In this document: positions 7,536 to 13,473 of the stretch, in pieces
How positions within the stretch are numbered: position 1 is the stretch's first letter
How the letters are laid out: the number at the start of each line of letters is the position of its first letter
Assembly (NCBI GenBank): GCA_050942695.1
Contig: JBMNNU010000069.1
Coordinates: 1 to 13,473 of the forward strand
DNA length: 13,473 nucleotides
Origin: JBMNNU01 sp050942695
GTDB lineage: Bacteria > Chloroflexota > UBA6077
Direction: 5' to 3'
Program-made: the position numbers and the translations under genes
Notes under the pieces: model-generated
Told to the model about the DNA's origin: nothing
The model's input: only the letters and a program-made list of their open reading frames with translations
The model's database searches: none

Positions 7536-8048
7536 ATGGCTGAACCAGAACGGATTTACGAAAGAGAGGAACCATCTCGGCCGGAGGGGGAAGAGCCTTT
7601 TGCCGCCCGCCGAGTTCGAGAGGAAGGGCGCGCTCAAGCAGGAGGGCCGATACCCGTTCGGCGAGTTAGGGAGGAAGCTTCTTTCCAGGAAGTTGTGCAG
7701 GAACTGATCTCAGACATCGGGGACCTGGTCCGCAGTGAGCTCCAACTGATCCGGCAAGACATAAGGTCGGATATGAGCGCCCTGATAGGGGCAACGACCT
7801 TGCTGGCGGCGGGTGGGATTGCAGCCTTGCTGGGTGTGACTTTCTTGTTGGTATCCATAGCGTTCGCTCTGGGCACCATCATGCCTCTAGGCTGGGCCTT
7901 CTTCGTCGTGGGATTGGTGGTACTTATCGCCGGAGGCATTGCCGCCTTGACAGGCTGGAACAGGTTTAAGTCAATCAATCCTGCCCCGGAGCAGACTATC
8001 GAGACATTACGGGAGGATGCTGAGTGGCTACAAAACAGAATGCGCTGA
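7536..8048 (+). CDS. Phage holin superfamily III-like (Phage_holin_3_6) membrane protein
   Basis: Protein of 170 aa. A charged, proline-containing N-terminal region (1-48) holds two copies of RRVREE (25-30 and 42-47). An amphipathic segment (50-80; VVQELISDIGDLVRSELQLIRQDI) and two long hydrophobic helices (about 81-113 and 117-140) follow, then a short cytoplasmic-type tail. The SELQLIRQDIR plus twin-helix pattern is that of the family named after actinobacterial holins. Most chromosomal members are not phage lysis proteins, and no phage genes are seen here. ATG 7536 follows the previous stop by one base, with AGGAG at 7524-7528. It overlaps the next gene by 25 bases. A membrane role in an envelope or stress module is inferred. 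Confidence 0.8.
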   Translation: MAEPERIYEREEPSRPEGEEPFAARRVREEGRAQAGGPIPVRRVREEASFQEVVQELISDIGDLVRSELQLIRQDIRSDMSALIGATTLLAAGGIAALLGVTFLLVSIAFALGTIMPLGWAFFVVGLVVLIAGGIAALTGWNRFKSINPAPEQTIETLREDAEWLQNRMR

Positions 8049-8239
8049 GATATGAAATCGCTGGTAAGCGCGAGGAGATATCGGAGGATATTGCCAGGCT
8101 GGAGGATATGCTCCGGAGACGATACGAAGCGGCCACAGATATCGGGGGATTTTATCGGAGTCGCCCACTTACGATAGCCGGGTCGGTGCTTGCAATCGGG
8201 CTCGTTATCGGGCTGATAGTCGGTTTTCTAACCGATTAG
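8024..8239 (+). CDS. DUF3618-like small membrane protein
   Basis: A 71-aa protein. Residues 7-38 (ALRYEIAGKREEISEDIARLEDMLRRRY) form a charged helix with the pattern of DUF3618, followed by one transmembrane helix (about 49-69, LTIAGSVLAIGLVIGLIVGFL). The start is GTG 8024, lying 25 bases inside the previous gene, with a good GGGAGG at 8011-8016 and seven bases between. Genes of this family commonly sit beside holin-like membrane proteins of the preceding type, as here. Function is unknown; a structural or regulatory membrane partner is the natural guess. It is the last gene of the five-gene run; no convincing terminator is seen at 8240-8323 before the convergent gene. Confidence 0.72.
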   Translation: MATKQNALRYEIAGKREEISEDIARLEDMLRRRYEAATDIGGFYRSRPLTIAGSVLAIGLVIGLIVGFLTD

Positions 8240-8323
8240 GGGTGTAGGCTCTTCGCGCTACGAATACAAAGTAAAGAACGCTTGATTGATGGCGAAACGG
8301 CTGGGGCGAGCTGGTCGCGTTTC

Positions 8324-8521
8324 CTAAGAGAGGATTTCCTTGACCCTGCCCACCTGTCCGGTCTCCAGCCGCACCTTGATGCCGTGGGGGTGAAAGGATG
8401 ATTTAGTCAGCAGCTCCTTGACCACCCCCTCGGTGATGATGCCGGTTCGCTGGTTATGCTTCTCTACTATACGTACCCTGACGCCTACCTGTATGTTCTG
8501 ACGGTGCTGGCCCGAAGCCAT
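8324..8521 (-). CDS. YwbE-family protein (DUF2196)
   Basis: A 65-aa protein matching the YwbE family in length and sequence: QNIQVGVRVRIVEKHNQRTGIITEGVVKELLT, then HPHGIKVRLETGQVGRVKEI. The repeated small beta-barrel pattern with G-x-V-x-V suggests a KOW/SH3-like fold. No function is established. The ATG at 8521 has a strong AAAGGAGAGG just upstream on the minus strand. It stands alone: the upstream CBS gene has a terminator-like hairpin at 8586-8615, and the downstream neighbour is convergent. A short GAAACG/CGTTTC inverted repeat follows the stop (8294-8299 and 8318-8323) but has no T run. Confidence 0.85.
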   Translation of the reverse strand: MASGQHRQNIQVGVRVRIVEKHNQRTGIITEGVVKELLTKSSFHPHGIKVRLETGQVGRVKEILS

Positions 8522-8577
8522 CGTTTTCCTCTCCTTTTGTATCTATCGCTTATGGTTCTTACTCAAAGGATGGCAGA

Positions 8578-8615
8578 TAAAATAGCGGCTGCCCGACCTT
8601 GTGATCAGGCAGCCG
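8578..8615 (-). terminator. Intrinsic terminator-like hairpin after the CBS gene
   Basis: On the minus strand CGGCTGCC (8608-8615) pairs with GGCAGCCG (8586-8593) across a 14-base loop. After one C it is followed by TATTTTAT, an interrupted T-rich tract. It begins about 28 bases beyond the CBS stop and ends before the YwbE-like ribosome binding site, so it probably separates the two leftward genes. Confidence 0.6.
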
Positions 8616-8643
8616 GAGATCGATATACTAGCCAGCAGGGGAA

Positions 8644-9090
8644 CTAAGCCGCAACTGCCTCGGTGGCGAAAGAGCGAACAGGCATGGACACCCCTCTTAG
8701 GGCCTGGGCTACGATCCCGTTGTCCTGGGTATGGAGCGCCAGGTCGCCCAGAGAGACCATACCGATCAGACGATCGCCCTCAACTACAGGAAGCCTTCGT
8801 ATCTGCTCCGAGGCCATAAGATTACTAGCCTCGGCAACGCTCATTTCTGGCGTGCCACAGATGAGCTCGCTGCTCATGAAATCGGCTACTTTACATTCTT
8901 TCGGGTTGGAGCCTGCGGCCACACACTCGATGACGATGTCTCGATCGGTTATCAGGCCGATGAGCTTTTCATTCTCACAAACAGGCATGACCCCTACATT
9001 GTGCCGCTTCATTTCGGAAGCTACCCTCGATAGGGAATCAGAAGGGGCGACGCAGCACAATTTTGTGGTCATGATATCACGCAGTATCAT
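8644..9090 (-). CDS. Tandem CBS-domain protein
   Basis: A 148-aa protein consisting of two CBS domains and a short tail. The first (about 1-60) has ILRDIMTTKLCCVAPSDSL and HNVGVMPVCENEKLIGLITDRDIV; the second (about 68-120) has VADFMSSE and EQIRRLPVVEGDRLIGMVSLGDLAL. Such stand-alone CBS pairs bind adenine nucleotides as energy or redox sensors, and resemble the Hrp1 type; the ligand is not readable here. Cysteines at 12, 13, 38, 56, 66 and 78 are rather many for such a short protein. The ATG at 9090 has AGGAG 10 bases upstream on the minus strand. The gene lies downstream of tRNA-Asp but is separated from it by a strong terminator. Confidence 0.9.
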   Translation of the reverse strand: MILRDIMTTKLCCVAPSDSLSRVASEMKRHNVGVMPVCENEKLIGLITDRDIVIECVAAGSNPKECKVADFMSSELICGTPEMSVAEASNLMASEQIRRLPVVEGDRLIGMVSLGDLALHTQDNGIVAQALRGVSMPVRSFATEAVAA

Positions 9091-9189
9091 TTCTCGCCTA
9101 CTCCTAACTTGACTTTAGCTTCGCCCTTACAGAAACAATCCGAATGGGCTGGCATGAGGGTCGGCAAGAAGGATGCCTGGGTTGCAATT

Positions 9190-9226
9190 AAAAAAAGCTC
9201 TGGTTGCGCATGCGCAACCAGAGCTT
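9190..9226 (-). terminator. Perfect-palindrome intrinsic terminator of tRNA-Asp
   Basis: Bases 9195-9226 are a 32-base perfect palindrome (16-base arms beginning AAGCTCTGGTTGCGCA, no spacer). On the minus strand it is followed by TTTTT, giving seven T in a row together with the arm end. It starts 13 bases beyond the tRNA 3' end. The opposite strand has only a broken AT tract, so leftward termination is the main role. Confidence 0.88.
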
Positions 9227-9239
9227 ATTATAATAGAGG

Positions 9240-9313
9240 CGGGCTCGAGGGGATTCGAACCCCCGGTCTCCAGCGTGACAGGCTGGCATGTTAGGCCGCT
9301 ACACCACGAGCCC
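9240..9313 (-). tRNA. tRNA-Asp (GTC)
   Basis: A 74-base cloverleaf on the minus strand. The acceptor stem is GGGCTCG/CGAGCCC with discriminator G. The anticodon loop CTGTCAC has anticodon GTC, on stem CCAGC/GCTGG. The T arm carries GGTTCGAATCC. The discriminator G fits aspartate identity. CCA is not encoded (CCT follows). Long protein frames across it, with the familiar 'GLEGIRTPGL' and 'GGSNPLEPA' runs, are tRNA translation artefacts. It is a single transcription unit with its own promoter and terminator. Confidence 0.97.
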
Positions 9314-9328
9314 CCGGCCAACGTGAAT

Positions 9329-9357
9329 ATTCTATCATAGGGCTATACGGGGTGCAA
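9329..9357 (-). promoter_or_regulatory. Sigma-70-type promoter for tRNA-Asp
   Basis: On the minus strand: -35 TTGCAC (9352-9357), 17-base spacer, -10 TAGAAT (9329-9334). This ends 15 bases before the mature tRNA 5' end at 9313, leaving a very short leader. Confidence 0.75.
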
Positions 9358-9490
9358 GTGCACCAGGGCTAGGGGGACTGGCTAACTGCGTCCTGGAACG
9401 GTAGAAAGATAGTAGGCAACCGGCGAATTATTTGAACTTACCGCGGTGCGGCTTGAGCCGCTCTATTTAGAGATGTGAGGAGATGGCGGC

Positions 9491-10531
9491 ATGGCTAGTA
9501 ACTTGGAAAGAGAGATAAACGAGCAGCCGGCGGTACTGCGGAAGCTGCTGGATGCCGAGACGACCGCGATCGAGCGGATCGCCGGAGCGGTACATGAGTT
9601 CGCCCCCTGCTTCGCAATGATGGTCGCCCGAGGCAGCTCGGGCAACGCAGCGCTCTACAGCAAGTATCTGTTAGGAGCGATGAACCGGATACCGGTAGCC
9701 ATGGCTGCCCCCTCCTTATATACCTTATATAAAAAGCCCCAAGATATCTCCAGAGCCTTGGTGATAGCCATCTCGCAGTCGGGGCAGTCGCCGGACCTGC
9801 TGGAGGTGGTAAAAAGCGGACGGGAGCAGGGGGCTATGGTTGTAGGGATTACCAACGCCCCCAGCTCGCCGCTGGCGTCTCTCTGCCAGTGGGTGATCCC
9901 CATCCACGCTGGGGCTGAGAAGAGTGTGGCTGCCACCAAAAGCTATACTGCCCAATTGATGGCGCTGGCGATGCTCTCAGCGGCACTGGACGGCCGAAAG
10001 GAGCTTCAGGAGGAGTTAGCTGCTCTGCCAGACCAGGTTGGCCTAGCGCTGGAGGCCGATGCGCAGGCCAGGGAGGTAGCGGAGCGGTGCAGGGAAAACA
10101 ACTGCTGCGTGGTGATTGGGCGGGGCTTCGACTTCGCCACTGCGCACGAGATAGCCCTGAAGCTGAAGGAGTTGACGGCCGTCGCGGCTCAACCCTACTC
10201 AGCGGCTGATTTTATGCACGGTCCGCTGGCGATGGTTGGGCCCGGCTTCTCTGCGCTGTTGGTAGCGCCGAAGGGGGTAGCCTTTCCGGAGATGAGCCGC
10301 CTTGCTGTCCGTTTGAAGCGATTGGGATTGGACGTTATCGCCCTGACCGATCAGCAAAAGTTGATGAAGGACGCTACCATGGCAATTCCCCTACGCTGTA
10401 ATGTGCCGGAGTGGCTACACCCGCTGGTGACGGTGGTGCCTGGGCAGTTATTAGCTCTTCATCTGACTCAATTGAAGGGGTTAAGCCCCGACCATCCAAG
10501 GCGTCTCAGTAAGGTTACAAAAACTCGCTAA
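9491..10531 (+). CDS. GlmS-like double-SIS sugar-phosphate isomerase/deaminase
   Basis: A 346-aa cytoplasmic protein of two SIS domains (about 30-165 and 200-335) matching the isomerase half of glucosamine-6-phosphate synthase, without the glutaminase domain. Phosphosugar-binding serines lie in ARGSSGNA (46-53), ISQSGQSPDLLE (94-105) and EKSVAATKSYTAQ (143-155). The catalytic-type residues of GlmS have counterparts: K224 and E227 in LKLKE, H243 in HGPLAMV, and K341 in the C-terminal PRRLSKVTK. Proteins of this form act as amino-sugar-phosphate deaminases/isomerases (NagB-II or AgaS type) or deglycases; the exact substrate is open. ATG 9491 has GAGGAG at 9477-9482. No sugar genes flank it. A GCGGC/GCCGC hairpin at 9448-9461 precedes the ribosome binding site; no clear promoter was found. 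Confidence 0.88.
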   Translation: MASNLEREINEQPAVLRKLLDAETTAIERIAGAVHEFAPCFAMMVARGSSGNAALYSKYLLGAMNRIPVAMAAPSLYTLYKKPQDISRALVIAISQSGQSPDLLEVVKSGREQGAMVVGITNAPSSPLASLCQWVIPIHAGAEKSVAATKSYTAQLMALAMLSAALDGRKELQEELAALPDQVGLALEADAQAREVAERCRENNCCVVIGRGFDFATAHEIALKLKELTAVAAQPYSAADFMHGPLAMVGPGFSALLVAPKGVAFPEMSRLAVRLKRLGLDVIALTDQQKLMKDATMAIPLRCNVPEWLHPLVTVVPGQLLALHLTQLKGLSPDHPRRLSKVTKTR

Positions 10532-10559
10532 CGAAATCGGAAATTGGCTCAAAATTTCC

Positions 10560-10588
10560 TTGACACAGGGAGTTGGGATTGGTATAGT
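10560..10588 (+). promoter_or_regulatory. Consensus promoter of a small RNA unit
   Basis: TTGACA (10560-10565), exactly 17 bases, then TATAGT (10583-10588). It starts 28 bases after the SIS gene stop. The only thing between it and the terminator at 10694 is about 100 bases without a convincing ORF. Confidence 0.8.
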
Positions 10589-10594
10589 TACTGT

Positions 10595-10731
10595 TGCGCC
10601 GCGGAAACCGGTGCAAATGCGAACCTTCGATAGATTGGTAGAGATTCAAGGGTACGGTACCCCGGAGGAAAATCCGGGTGATAGGCCGTGAATCCCAGGC
10701 ACCACCAGAAGGTAGGGCCTGGGTTATTTTT
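10595..10731 (+). ncRNA. Candidate small structured RNA, about 137 nt, family not recognised
   Basis: Bounded by a consensus promoter and a strong terminator, with no ORF preceded by a ribosome binding site. The predicted RNA begins almost directly with an 8-bp hairpin (10594-10601 with 10609-10616, one G-U, loop cggaaac). An unpaired AAATGCG stretch, GGGTACGGTACCC (10649-10661 region) and a CCGGA/TCCGG hairpin follow, then the terminator stem. It lacks the conserved core of the bacterial SRP RNA and of tmRNA, and I do not see the long rod of 6S RNA. A terminated leader of the rRNA operon or an unrecognised riboswitch are alternatives, but no gene follows in a fitting position. Start and end are estimated from the promoter and the T tract. 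Confidence 0.6.
10694..10731 (+). terminator. Intrinsic terminator of the small RNA unit
   Basis: CCCAGGC (10694-10700) pairs with GCCTGGG (10717-10723). Inside, CC-ACC pairs with GGT-GG around an AGAA loop with one bulged A on each side, making about 12 pairs. TTATTTTT follows. This is one of the clearest terminators in the window. Confidence 0.82.
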
Positions 10732-10809
10732 GGCCGAAAACCCGCTGGGCGCAGGAGGTCTTTAGGGGCCGAGGCAACCAAAACTGGCAAAACCGGTGGG
10801 GCCGGGCAC

Positions 10810-10838
10810 TTGACATGAGAGAAGGAAAGCGATACAAT
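10810..10838 (+). promoter_or_regulatory. rRNA operon promoter
   Basis: TTGACA (10810-10815), 17-base spacer, TACAAT (10833-10838), about 120 bases before the mature 16S 5' end. It lies after the small RNA terminator, so it is the proximal promoter of the rrn operon. The stretch 10732-10809 between terminator and promoter shows nothing else. Confidence 0.85.
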
Positions 10839-10844
10839 ATGAGT

Positions 10845-10895
10845 CCGTTCCGCGAGAAGGGCTGATGCTCGATAGCGGAGCGGGGTGCCTTAACA
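10845..10895 (+). promoter_or_regulatory. rRNA leader hairpin and boxA-like antitermination site
   Basis: At about the transcription start, CCGTTCCGC (10845-10853) pairs with GCGGAGCGG (10875-10883) with one G-U. Just downstream TGCCTTAACA (10886-10895) resembles boxA, whose usual form is TGCTCTTTAACA. A hairpin followed by boxA is the order expected in rrn leaders. Nus-factor antitermination is inferred; the site is two bases shorter than the E. coli boxA. Confidence 0.5.
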
Positions 10896-10958
10896 ATCGA
10901 AGAGTGATGGGGAGAGAACTCGTTATAGAAATGAAAAGGTTCGAATAGAGCCTTGTCT

Positions 10959-12639
<1,681 letters not shown>

Positions 12640-12713
12640 GGGCCTTTAGCTCAGGTGGTTAGAGCGCAGTCCTGATAAGACTGAGGCCCCTGGTTCGAAT
12701 CCAGGAAGGCCCA
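12640..12713 (+). tRNA. tRNA-Ile (GAT)
   Basis: A 74-base cloverleaf. The acceptor stem is GGGCCTT/AAGGCCC with discriminator A. The anticodon loop CTGATAA has anticodon GAT on stem CAGTC/GACTG, and the T arm has GGTTCGAATCC. CCA is not fully encoded (CCT follows). It has the standard position in a 16S-23S spacer. Confidence 0.97.
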
Positions 12714-12782
12714 CCTCGCGAAACCTCAGGGCAGCCTGCTGGCCCGCAAGGCGCGGTGCAATGAGCAGAGCGGGGTGTTACT

Positions 12783-12858
12783 GGGGATGTAGCTTAGCTG
12801 GGAGAGCGCCTGCTTTGCACGCAGGAGGTCGGGAGTTCGAGTCTCCCCATCTCCACCA
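12783..12858 (+). tRNA. tRNA-Ala (TGC)
   Basis: A 76-base gene including an encoded CCA (12856-12858), unlike the other two tRNAs here. The acceptor stem GGGGATG/CATCTCC contains the G3-U70 pair that specifies alanine. The anticodon loop is TTTGCAC with anticodon TGC. The T arm is GAGTTCGAGTC. It follows tRNA-Ile after 69 bases, the usual rrn spacer arrangement. Confidence 0.97.
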
Positions 12859-12979
12859 AATACGCAGAAGCTCCTAGAGCAGAGGGATTGTGGCCAAGGC
12901 AAAGTATTGCTACCGTAGTAAGATAAGTCTGAAGAGGCGCCGGATGTAAGGCGCTTGCACAAAGACAGAGTCTGCTGCG

Positions 12980-13003
12980 GTGGCTTGAGAGTGCTCAAGC
13001 CAC
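12980..13003 (+). repeat. Perfect 10-bp inverted repeat in the 16S-23S spacer
   Basis: Arms GTGGCTTGAG (12980-12989) and CTCAAGCCAC (12994-13003) enclose an AGTG tetraloop. No T tract follows, so it is a processing or folding element rather than a terminator. Confidence 0.75.
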
Positions 13004-13026
13004 TATTCATGTCTGAAATAAAAAAG

Positions 13027-13085
13027 GTTGGCCATTGGCCACCGGTCGAGATGATAGCTATCTCGGGTGGTGGCCAGGGGCCAAC
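13027..13085 (+). repeat. Long imperfect hairpin in the 16S-23S spacer
   Basis: Three coaxial stems: GTTGGCC/GGCCAAC (13027-13033 with 13079-13085), GGCCACC/GGTGGCC (13037-13043 with 13069-13075) and GAGAT/ATCTC (13048-13052 with 13060-13064). Three- and four-base internal loops separate them, and the apical loop has 7 bases. In total 19 pairs in 59 bases. Confidence 0.75.
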
Positions 13086-13123
13086 GAGGCGGAGAGCCTC
13101 GAGACCGCTGGCGAGCTTTAACA
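13085..13123 (+). promoter_or_regulatory. boxB-like hairpin and boxA before 23S rRNA
   Basis: CGAGGC-GGAGA-GCCTCG hairpin (13085-13101) followed by GAGCTTTAACA (13113-13123), which shares CTTTAACA with the classic boxA. It lies about 80 bases before 23S. Together with the leader copy at 10845-10895 it gives the two-site pattern known for rrn antitermination in E. coli. Confidence 0.55.
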
Positions 13124-13205
13124 AGTGCATAGGGTTGAAGAAATAATTGGTCTGAGTCCAATTTCGTTATTGGTCTCGATCCTGTCGACTCTGCATGCCG
13201 AGCTG

Positions 13206-13473
13206 AGTCGAGTTACAAAGGGCGTATGGTGGATGCCTTGGTGCTGAGGGCCGAAGAAGGACGTGGTGGGCTGCGAAAAGCCACGGGGAGCCGCCTGCAG
13301 GCATTGATCCGTGGATATCCGAATGGGGCAACCCGGCCGGGGTCATGCCCGGTCACCCCTACCTGAATATATAGGGTATGGGGGGGTAAGTGGGGGAACT
13401 GAAACATCTAAGTACCCTGATGAAAAGAGATTATTCCCTGAGTAGTGGCGAACGAAAGGGGAGGAGCCTAAAC
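13206..13473 (+). rRNA. rrl: 23S ribosomal RNA, 5' end (cut by window edge)
   Basis: Begins about 22 bases before GGTGGATGCC (13228), as in E. coli 23S. Further conserved features include GAAGGACGTG, the GCGAAAAGCC region, CCGAATGGGGCAACCC and the AGTAGTGGCGAACGAAAGGG block at the window end. About 268 bases are present. Its 5' end lies next to TCGACTC/GAGTCGA arms in the spacer. The 5' end is approximate by several bases. Confidence 0.95.

Larger units (their letters stand above)
12859..13205 (+). other. tRNA-Ala to 23S spacer, highly structured, no gene
   Basis: A 347-base transcribed spacer. It holds a small GCGCC/GGCGC hairpin near 12937-12954, a perfect 10-bp hairpin at 12980-13003, a long three-part hairpin at 13027-13085, a boxB-like hairpin with boxA at 13085-13123, and TCGACTC/GAGTCGA arms close to the 23S 5' end. 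ATTGGTCT occurs twice (about 13146 and 13170). A long leftward open frame across this spacer and tRNA-Ala is a tRNA translation artefact. Confidence 0.7.

Noticed and set aside
7536..8048. Prophage or lysis cassette, suggested by the holin-like gene
   Set aside because: No endolysin, structural, integrase or attachment-site signal is present, and the family is mostly chromosomal and unrelated to phage in such neighbourhoods.
8663..9112. A 149-aa rightward open frame opposite the CBS gene
   Set aside because: It is the shadow of the CBS-domain gene, whose protein has clear family motifs and a ribosome binding site.
9109..9321. Open frames on both strands across the tRNA-Asp region (61 and 64 aa)
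   Set aside because: They translate tRNA-Asp and give the well-known false-protein strings; the cloverleaf, promoter and terminator explain the sequence.
10620..10665. A degenerate tRNA, suggested by ATTGGTAGAG resembling a D arm
   Set aside because: No acceptor stem, anticodon arm or T arm could be placed around it.
10595..10731. SRP RNA, tmRNA, c-di-AMP or c-di-GMP riboswitch identity for the small RNA
   Set aside because: The conserved cores I know (for example the GGAAG...AGCAGG apical motif of SRP RNA) are absent, and no regulated gene follows the terminator.
12726..13130. A 134-aa leftward open frame across tRNA-Ala and the spacer
   Set aside because: It contains the GETRTPDLLRAKQALSQLSY string, a typical artefact of translating tRNA-Ala antisense, and has no ribosome binding site.

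Overview
The window looks like a chromosomal segment of a Chloroflexota bacterium. The best evidence is the complete 16S rRNA gene (10959-12445). It contains, base for base, the targets of two Chloroflexi-specific probes as I remember them: GNSB-941 at 11860-11876 and CFX1223 at 12126-12145. General 16S features recall Dehalococcoidia, but the class is a tentative reading made without alignment. The 16S 3' end carries CACCTCCTTT, which fits the GGAGG-type ribosome binding sites seen before most genes. TTG and GTG starts are used alongside ATG.

Layout: (1) 1-4959, a peptide/nickel-type ABC importer operon on +. It holds a 5'-truncated solute-binding protein, two permeases and two ATPases, tightly packed with 4-8 base overlaps. 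(2) 5044-5076, a hairpin between convergent genes. (3) 5111-8239, an envelope/stress-like cluster around DUF2382 (YsnF/AvaK-type) domains. A leftward PRC-barrel plus DUF2382 gene faces a rightward run of five coupled genes: DUF2382; YflT-like plus glycine-rich hydrophobic segments plus DUF2382; a 48-aa membrane peptide; a holin-superfamily-III-like membrane protein; and a DUF3618-like protein. The divergent gap holds a 60-bp double-hairpin palindromic element. (4) 8324-9313, leftward genes: a YwbE-like protein, a two-CBS protein and tRNA-Asp(GTC). The tRNA has a clear promoter and a perfectly palindromic terminator. (5) 9491-10531, a GlmS-like double-SIS protein without a glutaminase domain. 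(6) 10560-10731, an apparent stand-alone small RNA unit with consensus promoter, structured ~137-nt transcript and intrinsic terminator, with no ORF inside. (7) 10810 to the end, an rRNA operon: consensus promoter, boxB/boxA-like leader, 16S, tRNA-Ile(GAT), tRNA-Ala(TGC), a second hairpin/boxA pair, and the start of 23S rRNA, cut by the window edge.

How it fits together: the ABC operon encodes a complete five-part importer for an oligopeptide-like substrate. The DUF2382 cluster looks like an envelope or general-stress module whose parts share domains, and two of its divergent proteins share an identical 11-residue C-terminal motif. The right third is translation machinery. The most novel-looking items are the unassigned small RNA just upstream of the rrn promoter, the 60-bp element, and the compact DUF2382/holin-like/DUF3618 module with its tiny membrane peptide.
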